A DNA stretch of 40,355 nucleotides from Acidobacteriota bacterium (GTDB lineage: Bacteria; Acidobacteriota; Blastocatellia; Pyrinomonadales; Pyrinomonadaceae), in NCBI GenBank assembly GCA_018269075.1, contig JAFDVJ010000110.1, positions 1 to 40,355 on the forward strand, written 5' to 3'. How positions within the stretch are numbered: the first letter of the stretch is position 1; each line of letters starts with the position of its first letter. The position numbers and the translations under genes were made by a program. Below are positions 1-7,367 of this stretch, piece by piece. The notes beneath the pieces were generated by a model. It was not told the DNA's origin and did not search any database. It was given only the letters and a program-made list of their open reading frames with translations.

Positions 1-769
1 GGCCCACGCCGCGCCAGCGGTGTCAAGCGTTTCATCGGGCGCGAAGCCGCTTGATAAACTTTTGCCCGTCGCGGCCTGATAGCCGTTTGTATGATTTGAA
101 CGTTCGGCCGGCCGCGGAGTCGTTCGAATGTGAGGCGTTTCGACAGGCTGGCGCTTGTCAACCGGCTGACAGCCGGTTGTACTCGAAAAAAATTTTTCAC
201 CGAAATCGAAAAAACTCTTCCAATTTTAATCGAAAAATTGTAGATTATTCTATCGAATTTCAGAAACGCTCGAAAAGCGCGTGAAAGCGCGGTTTTACGG
301 AGGAAAACCGCCTTCCGGGCTCTCGAAAACGGGCTGCGATCCGGTCAACCGCCCGCACGCGGTGCGGGACGGGCTAACGTGGCGCGAAACTCCCGTTTCC
401 CAAGCGCAAAACGCCTGCCAGAACGGACGAAAGCGTCATTCACAACGCAAAGTCGCCGCAGTTTGTGCAAAAACGGACGAAAAACTATGCAGAATAGCTG
501 AAAACCGCGACCGAATCGACGGGCGGCCGGCCGAAAACGGCAAACCGCCGCGCCGAACGGGCGACCAAACCGCCGAACCGGCCGAAAAATCGCGCCAAAC
601 GGCCGCCGGCGCGCGCAAAACGCGCAAACCGTCGCACCGAACGCCCGACCGGCGGACAAAGCCCGCGAAAAATCGCGCGGATCTGCATCGAACCCGCTCC
701 GCAGCGCCCAAAAAGAGACGACGAGCGACAGGCACTTTCACGGCTCTCAATGCCGAAGGAGAATGATTT
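1..769. other. Upstream region without a convincing gene
   Basis: I see no supportable gene here. Two open frames exist (51-284 and 281-766, plus strand), but their products are dominated by Arg, Lys and Pro with no hydrophobic core, and overlapping frames on the other strand are equally open, which is what GC-rich non-coding DNA gives. Positions about 480-700 are strikingly poor in T on the plus strand and made of degenerate copies of a motif like AACCGCCGAACCGGCCGAAA. At 160-180 there is a short dyad (CAACCGGCTGACAGCCGGTTG). The stretch directly precedes the gene at 770 and may contain its leader. Confidence 0.5.
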
Positions 770-1435
770 ATGTTAGACGAAGAACGTCGGGAACTCGATA
801 TGTATAAAAGGGCGCTCGCCTGCGTGGCGGCGGATTTTGCGGACCTGCCGCGCGAGTCGGCGGGGGCGCGAGCGGGCGAGATGCTTCGCGCGGACGTCGC
901 GCTGATCGACGAGCAGAGCGGTCTGCAGAGCGGTTACGACGGCGCGGCCCGCGAGGGCACGGCGCGGCGGCGGGTGGCGCGGGCGGCGCTTCGCGAATGT
1001 CTCAAGCGGTTCGCCGAAACGGCGCGCACGATCGCCCGGCAGCGGCCCGGTTTCGCGGAACGATACCCGTCGTCGAGCGGTTCGAACGACGAGCGGCTGC
1101 TCGCCGACGCGCGGTCGGTCGCGGCGGCGCTCGACGCCGACCGCGCGGAGTTTACGGCGCTCGGCGTCGCCGACGAATACATCGACGCGACGAATGCGAA
1201 GGTCGAAGCCTTCGGCGCAGCGGTCGCGCAGACCGGCGCGTCGCGCGGCGGACGCGGCGCGGCCGTCAGCGCGCGGACGAACGCCTTCGAAACGGCCGAA
1301 AACCACTTCGCGACGCTCGACACCTATATCAAAAACCGCTATTTCAACGATCCGGCCCGGCTCGCCGCGTGGCGGATCGCCTCGCACGTCGAACGCGCGC
1401 CGCGCCGGAAACGGACGACCGCGCGAAAGAAATAA
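770..1435 (+). CDS. Helical protein of unknown function
   Basis: I do not recognise a named family. The 221-residue product is rich in Ala, Arg, Glu and Asp and looks almost wholly alpha-helical, with no signal peptide or membrane segment, so it should be cytoplasmic. The last 15 residues (RAPRRKRTTARKK) are strongly basic and may bind nucleic acid. The start is well supported: AAGGAG lies 7-8 nt before the ATG. Pattern of third-position G/C and the clean Shine-Dalgarno site argue that this is real, even though a long antisense frame (773-1540) is also open. The stop codon is immediately followed by a REP-like repeat that may serve as the transcript end. It stands alone, with lpxI about 300 bp downstream. 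Confidence 0.7.
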   Translation: MLDEERRELDMYKRALACVAADFADLPRESAGARAGEMLRADVALIDEQSGLQSGYDGAAREGTARRRVARAALRECLKRFAETARTIARQRPGFAERYPSSSGSNDERLLADARSVAAALDADRAEFTALGVADEYIDATNAKVEAFGAAVAQTGASRGGRGAAVSARTNAFETAENHFATLDTYIKNRYFNDPARLAAWRIASHVERAPRRKRTTARKK

Positions 1436-1528
1436 AGTTTTGAGTTCCGCCTTCAGGCGGCCCTGCGCCGCGCCGGCGGAATCTTTCGCCGGCGGGAAGA
1501 AAGGCCGCCTGAAGGCGGAACTCAGAAC
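1436..1528. repeat. REP-like inverted pair (family A)
   Basis: A forward unit at 1436-1461 and its reverse complement at 1503-1528 each hold the core GAGTTCCGCCTTCAGGCGGC, in which CCGCCTTCAGGCGG is itself a small hairpin. The 41-nt spacer contains another dyad (CGCCGGCGGAATC...TTCGCCGGCG). The pair starts on the base after the stop codon of the preceding gene. Five more units lie at 2541-2778, so lpxI is flanked on both sides. Confidence 0.9.
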
Positions 1529-1590
1529 CATTCCGGACAATTTCCGCCATCCGCTGTTTGACCGGCGCGGCCCGGAACACGAAAATTAAA

Positions 1591-1722
1591 CGGAGCGCCG
1601 GCATCCTGCCGGCAATGCGTTTGCAAAACGCAGACAACGCTTCATTTTCCTGAAGATAAAAGGGAAATGAAGCGCTGCTACGCCGCTTCGCGCCGTTTGC
1701 CGGCCGAGATGCCGGCGCTCCG
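1591..1722. repeat. 132-nt three-hairpin element (family B, copy 1)
   Basis: The element has perfect 14-nt terminal inverted repeats (CGGAGCGCCGGCAT at 1591-1604 and ATGCCGGCGCTCCG at 1709-1722) and two inner dyads: TGCGTTTGCAAAACGCA, and GCTTCATTTTCC paired with GGGAAATGAAGC. A second copy with the same ends, same inner hairpins and nearly the same length lies at 31447-31579. The right end stops 11 nt before the likely lpxI start codon. It looks like a non-autonomous palindromic element; no transposase is seen. Confidence 0.9.
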
Positions 1723-1733
1723 TGGGAAAACTT

Positions 1734-2540
1734 ATGAAATTCGGTTTGATCGCCGGCAACGGCCGGTTTCCTTTTCTCGTGGTCGAGGGCGCGCGGCGCG
1801 CGGGCGCCGAACTGGCGGTCGTCGCGATCAAAGAAGAGACCGACCGGAGCATCGACGAGATCGCCGACCGCGTGATCTGGGTCGGGATCGGGCAGCTCGG
1901 CAAAATGATCTCGTTTTTTAAGAAAGAGGGCGTCGAAAAGGCGATGATGGCCGGGCAGGTCAAGCACGTCCAGATCTTTTCGGGCGCTTTCCCCGACTGG
2001 CGGATGGCGAAGATGCTCTACAATCTGCCGCGCCGCAATACCGACAGCCTGATCGGCGGAATCGCCGCCGAACTCGCCAAAGACGGCATCGAGCTCATCG
2101 ATTCGACCTATTTTATGCGGGAACATCTCGCCGCCGAGGGCGTTTTGACGCGCCGCCGGCCGAACGACGTCGAGCGCGGCAACATCGAATACGGCCTGAT
2201 GATCGCGAACGAGATCGCGCGGCTCGATCTCGGGCAGACGATCGTCGTCCGCGCGAAAGCCTGCGTCGCGATCGAGGCGATGGAGGGCACGGACGCGGTC
2301 ATCCGCCGCGCGGGCGAGCTCGCGCGCGGCCGGCTGACGGTCGTCAAGGTCGCGAAACCCGATCAGGATATGCGTTTCGACGTTCCGGTTGTCGGCGTGC
2401 CGACCGTTCAGACGATGATCGCGGCCGGCGCGACCTGTCTCTGCGTGACGCCCGGCAAAACGCTGATGTTCGAAAAAGAGGCGATGCTCCGGCTCGCCGA
2501 CGCCCATAAAATCTGCATCGTCGCGCAAACCATAAAATAA
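1734..2540 (+). CDS. lpxI: UDP-2,3-diacylglucosamine pyrophosphatase LpxI
   Basis: LpxI hydrolyses UDP-2,3-diacylglucosamine to lipid X plus UMP, a cytoplasmic step of lipid A synthesis, replacing LpxH in many phyla. The 268-residue product starts MKFGLIAGNGRFPFLV, the family's typical N terminus, and holds the expected middle (IWVGIGQLGKMISFFKKEGV, then MAGQVKH) and the C-terminal half with VVGVPTVQTMIAAGATCLCV. I prefer the ATG at 1734 to a GTG four codons upstream (1722) because known members begin directly at this motif and because 1722 falls inside a repeat. No clear Shine-Dalgarno site is visible; the repeat may have displaced it. It is a single gene, not in an lpx operon, bracketed by repeats. 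The presence of lpxI implies lipopolysaccharide and hence a diderm cell. Confidence 0.94.
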   Translation: MKFGLIAGNGRFPFLVVEGARRAGAELAVVAIKEETDRSIDEIADRVIWVGIGQLGKMISFFKKEGVEKAMMAGQVKHVQIFSGAFPDWRMAKMLYNLPRRNTDSLIGGIAAELAKDGIELIDSTYFMREHLAAEGVLTRRRPNDVERGNIEYGLMIANEIARLDLGQTIVVRAKACVAIEAMEGTDAVIRRAGELARGRLTVVKVAKPDQDMRFDVPVVGVPTVQTMIAAGATCLCVTPGKTLMFEKEAMLRLADAHKICIVAQTIK

Positions 2541-2778
2541 GTTTTGAGTTCCGCCTTCAGGCGGCTTTTCGTTTCGAACCCGGTTTTGAGTTCCGCCTTC
2601 AGGCGGCTTTTCGTTTCGAACCCAGTTCTGAGTTCCGCCTTCAGGCGGCCTTTCGTTTCACCAGAAAATTGATTCACGGTGAAACGAAAGGCCGCCTGAA
2701 GGCGGAACTCAGAACGTTTTTTACCAGAAAATTGATTCACGGCGAAACGAAGGGCCGCCTGAAGGCGGAACTCAAAAC
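2541..2778. repeat. REP-like array (family A), five units
   Basis: Three forward units (starting 2541, 2583 and 2625) and two reverse units (ending 2715 and 2778) of the same 26-nt sequence as at 1436. The first two form a near-perfect 42-nt direct repeat including GGCTTTTCGTTTCGAACCC. The last two share a longer module with CCAGAAAATTGATTCACGG. The array begins on the base after the lpxI stop codon. The forward and reverse arrangement resembles the BIME mosaics of enterobacterial REP sequences. Confidence 0.9.
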
Positions 2779-2846
2779 TTTGAAACCCGCCGAAAAAGCG
2801 ATGCGTAATAGAATCACCAGTTTCAGAGAAGCTAATTGGAGAAAAA

Positions 2847-4487
2847 ATGCGAAAAAATATAATCGGATTATTATTGATGGCGGCGTTTCTCGTGCCGCAG
2901 TGGGCGCTCGCGCAGACGGCGGTCAAGCTCGACGCGAAGGAGCGGAAGATGGCCGAGGCGATCACGGCCGCGCAGCTTAAGGATTATCTGTATTTCGTCG
3001 CGTCGGACGAGATGGGAGGCCGCGACACGCCGTCGAACGGGCTCGACATCACGGCGAAGTTCATCGGCACGATGCTCGGGCGCTGGGGCTTCAAGCCGGC
3101 CGGCGACGACGGCACGTTTTATCAGAAAATCGCGCTCAGGAGCGACACGATCGACGCCGTCAACACGATTTTCCGGCTCGGCGATCAGCAGTATAAGATG
3201 GGCGACGACTTTTTCCGGCTCGGCGGCAACGGAACGGCCTCGAACGCCGGGCTCGTCTTCGGCGGCGGCGGCTGGATGGTCAAGGCGAAGAACATCGACG
3301 AGCTCGGCGGCGTGGACGTCAAGGGCAAGGTCGTCGTTCTTTACCGCGACGGTTTCCCGAACCAGCGCAATCTCGTCGCGCCGCCGGCCGGCGTCACGGC
3401 GGACGACCTGAAGGGCGTCAAGGGCACGGATTGGGCCGACCCGATGACGAACGCCGTCGCGAAAGGCGCGGCCGGCGTGATCCTGATCGCCTCGCCGGTG
3501 CTGCAGGGAATGTGGGGCCAGCTCAACGGAATGCTCGGGCGCGGCTCGATGTATCCGGAGAAGCTGCGCGAGGGCGGCGGCGGCAATCAGCCGACGATCC
3601 CGATGTTTCTCGCCTCGCAGAAGATCAGCGACGCGATCTTCGCGGGCGAATCGGCGGATCGGACGTCGAAGACGGCGTTCGCGATCAACAAGAGCGTGAC
3701 GCTGAATTCGGCCTCGATCGCGGAGACGAAATGGACGCAGAACGTCGTCGCGGTCTGGGAAGGCTCGGACCCGGTCCTCAAAAACGAGTACGTGGCGATC
3801 GGCGCGCATTACGATCACGTCGGCACGAACCCGATGGCGCGGACCGCCGACAAGATCTGGAACGGCGCCGACGACGACGGTTCGGGCACGGTCTCGGTGC
3901 TCTCGATCGCCGAAGCATTGGCGAAAGCGCCGGTCCGGCCGAAGCGCTCGATCCTGCTGGTCTGGCACTGCGGCGAGGAAAAAGGCCTCTGGGGCAGCGC
4001 TTACTACAACAAATTCCCGACGGTCGACATTAAAAAGGTCGTCGCGCAGCTCAACATCGATATGATCGGCCGGAGCCGCAAGGCGGACGACACGAACCCG
4101 AAAAACAAGGATCTGTCGCCCGAAAACGGCGTCTACGTGATCGGATCGGAGATGATGAGCTCGACGCTCGGCGCGATCACGAAGGGCACGAACGACGCGT
4201 ATCTGAAATTGGGCTACGATTACCGCTACGACGATCCGAAGGACACGAACCGCTTCTTTTTCCGGTCGGATCATTTCAACTACGCGCAGAACGGCATCCC
4301 GATCGTCTTCTGGTTCGACGGCGTCCACGAGGACTACCATCAGCCGGGCGACGAGCCGCAGAAGATCGACTACGCGAAGATGGAAAAGATCGCGCGGACG
4401 ATCTTTCTGACGATGTGGGAAGTCTCCGATCTGAAGACGCGGCCGGCGATCGACAAGCAGCTGCCGCCGGAACTGACCGAGCGGTAA
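2847..4487 (+). CDS. Secreted M28-family zinc metallopeptidase
   Basis: A 546-residue exported peptidase, probably an aminopeptidase acting in the periplasm or outside the cell. Residues 1-22 form a signal peptide (basic MRKN, hydrophobic core, ALA-QT cleavage). Residues about 130-270 look like the protease-associated insert common in this family. The co-catalytic zinc site of M28 is complete: H321 and D323 (GAHYDH), the Asp cluster at 342-344 (NGADDDGSG), E377/E378 (HCGEEKGLWG), D405 (NIDMIG) and H476 (SDHFNYA). GGAG lies 6 nt before the ATG. Transcription probably ends at the hairpin at 4597-4635. The REP-like array lies just upstream, so it likely has its own promoter there. Confidence 0.95.
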   Translation: MRKNIIGLLLMAAFLVPQWALAQTAVKLDAKERKMAEAITAAQLKDYLYFVASDEMGGRDTPSNGLDITAKFIGTMLGRWGFKPAGDDGTFYQKIALRSDTIDAVNTIFRLGDQQYKMGDDFFRLGGNGTASNAGLVFGGGGWMVKAKNIDELGGVDVKGKVVVLYRDGFPNQRNLVAPPAGVTADDLKGVKGTDWADPMTNAVAKGAAGVILIASPVLQGMWGQLNGMLGRGSMYPEKLREGGGGNQPTIPMFLASQKISDAIFAGESADRTSKTAFAINKSVTLNSASIAETKWTQNVVAVWEGSDPVLKNEYVAIGAHYDHVGTNPMARTADKIWNGADDDGSGTVSVLSIAEALAKAPVRPKRSILLVWHCGEEKGLWGSAYYNKFPTVDIKKVVAQLNIDMIGRSRKADDTNPKNKDLSPENGVYVIGSEMMSSTLGAITKGTNDAYLKLGYDYRYDDPKDTNRFFFRSDHFNYAQNGIPIVFWFDGVHEDYHQPGDEPQKIDYAKMEKIARTIFLTMWEVSDLKTRPAIDKQLPPELTER

Positions 4488-4596
4488 AGACTTTCGGGCA
4501 GCGGCGCGCGGGCGGCATTTTTCCCACAGATCATATAATCAAGGTGAAATAATATGGTTTATTGGCGTTCGCCGGCCGCAAGCCGCGGCCCGAAAC

Positions 4597-4635
4597 AAAA
4601 AAGCGGCCGGTTTGGATCGAAACCGGCCGCTTTTT
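4597..4635. terminator. Bidirectional terminator
   Basis: A perfect 17-bp stem (AAAAAGCGGCCGGTTT with its complement) around a 6-nt loop, A-tract on the left and T-tract on the right, sits between the convergent M28 peptidase and beta-barrel genes and can stop transcription in both directions. Confidence 0.9.
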
Positions 4636-4655
4636 GCTGGGAAACGAACCGCTTT

Positions 4656-5318
4656 TTATTTGAAGACGACGCCGATGCCGAGACGGACGTTGTGGTCGGT
4701 CTCGCCGTTCAGACGGATCGGGTTGTAGTCGACCTTGATGACGCGGAAATCGACCTTGTCGTTGACCCGGACGTCGAGACCGCCGCCGAACGCGCCGGCC
4801 AGGCCGGTGTCCGAGAAGTCGCTGAGACTGCTGCAGTTGACCGTCGACGGGCAGTTCAGGTTCTTGATCTTGGTCCGGCCGTGACCGGCGCCGACGAGCG
4901 CGTAGCCGAACGGTTTGAGCCGCGATTCGCTGGCATTGTCCTTGATCTGGACGCCGCCGAGGAAGTTGTACAGCGAATTGTTGGTCTTAAAGGTGATCGG
5001 CGCGACCGCCGGGCCGCCGGTCGTCGCCACGGGAATCGAAAAATCGGTGTTGTTGTAGGTGCCCGAGACATCGCCCGTGATGCCGACATAGCGCGTCACG
5101 TTGTAGGTTCCGGTGACGTTGAAGCCGTGAAACGACTTGCGGTTGTTGAAGAAATTCTGGAAGTTGTTGCCGCTCGAATTGTCGGCTCCGGTGTCGACCT
5201 GATTATTCGAGTAGCCGACGTAAAATTCGGATTTTTTATAATCGCCGGTCGTATTCTGCGCCAATCCGAACGAAGCGCAAACCAGCGTCATAAGACCGCT
5301 AAGTATTAATTTTTTCAT
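4656..5318 (-). CDS. Outer-membrane beta-barrel protein
   Basis: A 220-residue protein with a signal peptide (MKKLILSGLMTLVCASFGLA-QN) followed by alternating hydrophobic and polar strands typical of small OmpA/OmpW-like eight-stranded barrels: FYVGYSNNQVDTG, HGFNVTGTYNVTRYVGITGD, PFGYALVGAGHG, GAFGGGLDVRVNDKVDFRVI and VRLGIGVVFK. It ends in an aromatic-containing final strand as expected for barrel insertion by BAM. Two Cys (in NCPSTVNCSS) could form a disulphide in a loop. GGAG lies 9 nt before the ATG. The gene is monocistronic, between rsmI and the terminator. Ligand or function cannot be told; an opacity- or adhesion-type surface role is possible. Confidence 0.85.
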   Translation of the reverse strand: MKKLILSGLMTLVCASFGLAQNTTGDYKKSEFYVGYSNNQVDTGADNSSGNNFQNFFNNRKSFHGFNVTGTYNVTRYVGITGDVSGTYNNTDFSIPVATTGGPAVAPITFKTNNSLYNFLGGVQIKDNASESRLKPFGYALVGAGHGRTKIKNLNCPSTVNCSSLSDFSDTGLAGAFGGGLDVRVNDKVDFRVIKVDYNPIRLNGETDHNVRLGIGVVFK

Positions 5319-5453
5319 ATTTAATTACTCCAAAAAACAAAAATAATGGCCGTTAAACTGCAAACTGCCATTCGAAGCAAAAAAGATGAAAGCGGGTTTC
5401 GGGAAACTGACCGGAAGAGTGATTTTTTGAGTATCAAAATTCGCCGGCTGAAA

Positions 5454-6287
5454 CTAATCGATCAAAAGTCGTCGATAGACTTCCGAACGGGAAAGCCCGA
5501 ACTCTCTGGCGATTTTTTTCAACGCGGCTTTGCGTTCCAAACCTTCGCTTTCGAGTTCGGCCAGACGATTTTTCAGCGTACCTGCCCCTTTCACTTCTGA
5601 CCGTTTCGGTTCGACCGTGTAACGGTTGAGGACTAAGACGATCTCGCCGCGGATTTGGTTGCCGGATATTTCGGATAAAAGTTCGGACAAGGGGCCGCGC
5701 CGGACTTCTTCGTGGAGCTTCGTCAGCTCGCGCGCGACGGCCGCGCGGCGGTCGCCGAGGACTTCGAGACAGTCGGCGAGCGATTTTTCGAGACGGTGCG
5801 GCGATTCGTAGAAAACGAGCGTCGCCGGCAGTTCGCGGACCTCTGCGAGCCGCCGGAGCCGTTCGTTTCTTTTCGACGGCAGAAAACCGCCGAAGAAAAC
5901 GGAATCGGTCGGCAGGCCCGAGACGACCAGCGCGTTGACGAAGGCGACCGCACCGGGAATCGCGACGACCGGCGCGCCGATGGCGACCGCCCGTTCGACG
6001 ATCCGAAAGCTCGGGTCGCAGACGGCGGGCGTGCCGGCGTCGGAGACGACGGCGATCGATTGCCCGTCGGCGAGCAGCGCGGCCAATTCTTCGGCGCGTT
6101 CCTTTTCGTTGTGTTCGTGATAGCTGACGAGCCGCTTTTTGATCTCGAAATGATTGAGCAGCTTCTGCGTGTGACGCGTGTCCTCGCAGGCGATGAGCGC
6201 GACGGATCTAAGGGTCTCGAGCGCGCGAAACGTGATGTCCTGCAGATTGCCGATGGGCGTCGCGACGAGATAGAGCGTTCCGGTCAT
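5454..6287 (-). CDS. rsmI: 16S rRNA (cytidine1402-2'-O)-methyltransferase RsmI
   Basis: RsmI 2'-O-methylates C1402 in the ribosomal P site using S-adenosylmethionine. The 277-residue length and motifs fit throughout: LYLVATPIGNLQDITFRALE at the N terminus, ACEDTRHTQKLLNHF, SDAGTPAVCDPSFRIV (cofactor loop of the tetrapyrrole-methylase fold), GGFLPSKRNER and YESPHRLEKSLADC. The last about 50 residues (LKKIAREFGLSRSEVYRRLL) form a small helix-turn-helix-like tail seen in many RsmI proteins. The Shine-Dalgarno site is weak. It is followed on the same strand by the barrel gene 135 nt away, and preceded by a terminator, so it is probably independently transcribed. Confidence 0.95.
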   Translation of the reverse strand: MTGTLYLVATPIGNLQDITFRALETLRSVALIACEDTRHTQKLLNHFEIKKRLVSYHEHNEKERAEELAALLADGQSIAVVSDAGTPAVCDPSFRIVERAVAIGAPVVAIPGAVAFVNALVVSGLPTDSVFFGGFLPSKRNERLRRLAEVRELPATLVFYESPHRLEKSLADCLEVLGDRRAAVARELTKLHEEVRRGPLSELLSEISGNQIRGEIVLVLNRYTVEPKRSEVKGAGTLKNRLAELESEGLERKAALKKIAREFGLSRSEVYRRLLID

Positions 6288-6320
6288 TCGTCAATCGTAA
6301 ATCATCCGCGCGTAAAATAA

Positions 6321-6349
6321 AAAGCCCGGGTCGCGGGGACCCGGGCTTT
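6321..6349 (-). terminator. Terminator of the 6419-6964 gene
   Basis: A 12-bp perfect stem (AAAGCCCGGGTC with GACCCGGGCTTT) with a 5-nt loop. Read on the minus strand the stem is followed by a T-rich run (TTTTTATTTTA), as in an intrinsic terminator. Confidence 0.85.
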
Positions 6350-6418
6350 AATCAAGCACGACTCTAGTTGGTTTCGGAAGGGCTGGATTTTCGAGCCGTG
6401 CTCAATTCCGGTTGAAAG

Positions 6419-6964
6419 TTAGAACGGAAGCGGGAACGGAACCCGGTCGCGCCAGCCGCCGTTGCGGTTGTTGCGGTTGTTGCGGTTGTTACGGTTGTTG
6501 TAATTGTAGCCGTAAGCGTCGGCGATCGTCTGCAGATCCTGCCGGATCTGGTTCCAACTGCCCTGCAGGTTGTAATTCATCCGCGAGTAGAAGAGCGCGT
6601 TTTCGAGCTGCGAGCCGAGCTGCAGAACCCGCTGCGCTTCGTTCTCGGATCTGTTCAGGTTGCGTCCGTTGTCGAATTCGTCCTCCAATTTGTCGGCCGC
6701 GTCCTTGAAATCTTCCGACAAACCGAGAATCTGGCGGTTATTGCCGTAGCGGTCGTAGCGATTGTTTTTCAATTCGCGTTCGAGCTGACGGTCGAAGTCG
6801 CGGCTTTCGTCTTTCAGACGCTCGATCGTCGATTTCAAATAACGATTGTCGTAATTCCGATTATTGCGTCCGTTGCCGTTCCACTGGGCGGAAGCGAGCG
6901 TCGGGAGGCCGAAAACCAAAAGGGCAAAAGCAAAAACAGTGACTAAATTCTTAAAGCGGTTCAT
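6419..6964 (-). CDS. Secreted Asn/Arg-rich protein of unknown function
   Basis: A 181-residue exported protein with a clear signal peptide (MNRFKNLVTVFAFALLVFG, ending LASAQ). The mature part begins with an Asn/Gly/Arg segment (QWNGNGRNNRNYDNR), continues as a charged, helical region with LKDESRDFDRQLERELKNNR and LEDEFDNGRNLNRSENEAQR, and ends in a tandem NNR repeat encoded by a nonanucleotide array (about 6466-6495). I chose the ATG at 6964 over upstream starts because GAGGAG lies 9 nt before it and the signal peptide begins there. No family was recognised. A perfect sigma-54 promoter lies about 80 bp upstream, suggesting nutrient- or stress-dependent expression. A terminator follows. Confidence 0.85.
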   Translation of the reverse strand: MNRFKNLVTVFAFALLVFGLPTLASAQWNGNGRNNRNYDNRYLKSTIERLKDESRDFDRQLERELKNNRYDRYGNNRQILGLSEDFKDAADKLEDEFDNGRNLNRSENEAQRVLQLGSQLENALFYSRMNYNLQGSWNQIRQDLQTIADAYGYNYNNRNNRNNRNNRNGGWRDRVPFPLPF

Positions 6965-7044
6965 ATCGTTTCTCCTCATCGAAAGACTTGCGGCAGTCGG
7001 GCTTACCGTTCCGGTCGAGCAGCGCTGCCTCTGACAAACAGAAC

Positions 7045-7061
7045 TGCAAAGGCCGTGCCAA
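7045..7061 (-). promoter_or_regulatory. Sigma-54 (RpoN) promoter
   Basis: On the minus strand the sequence TTGGCACGGCCTTTGCA matches the -24/-12 consensus YTGGCACGRNNNTTGCW at every defined position. The expected transcription start is near 7034, giving about 70 nt of leader before the ATG at 6964. A sigma-54 promoter needs an ATP-driven enhancer-binding protein; no obvious binding dyad was identified, though the repeat hairpin at 7212-7302 lies at enhancer distance. Confidence 0.75.
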
Positions 7062-7211
7062 TTGCTTCGATTAAAGATGACCAAATAAGTAAACGCTTTA
7101 TTTATAAGCATTTCTCGGAGATCGAAAGTCCCGCCGCCGGTTCGCCGAGCGAGTTTCGGCCGCCCCGATGCTCCAAATGGTTAACGCCCTGACGCAGAAT
7201 GTCGAATATAG

Positions 7212-7302
7212 TTTTGGAAGTTCGGGAAGTTTTGGAAGTTCGGGAAGTTCGGGAAGAAATCAACCGACTTCCCAAACTTCCCGAACTTCCAAAACTTCCC
7301 AA
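7212..7302. repeat. Tandem-unit hairpin (GGGAAGTT-type)
   Basis: Left arm 7212-7256 is made of TTGGAAG/TTCGGGAAG units; right arm 7267-7301 is its approximate reverse complement (ACTTCCCAAACTTCCC...). The whole can fold as one long hairpin with a 10-nt loop. The same unit type, GGGAAGTTT, recurs at 32748-32797. It lies between the divergent secreted-protein and capA-like genes. Confidence 0.85.
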
Positions 7303-7367
7303 ATTATTCCCACGCCGGGGTTTGTGAAATTTTGAAATGGATTGTACACTTTCTCGGAACGTTTGCT

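Noticed and set aside
281..766. 161-residue open frame with strong Arg/Lys/Pro content
   Set aside because: No hydrophobic core, no codon bias distinct from the overlapping antisense frames; explained by T-poor repetitive DNA.
2541..2778. CRISPR-like repeat cluster after lpxI
   Set aside because: Units occur in both orientations and the intervening sequences are themselves repeated; REP/BIME-like is the better reading.
7102..7302. 66-residue Ser/Gly/Thr-rich minus-strand frame
   Set aside because: It is the tandem-unit hairpin at 7212-7302 read as protein.
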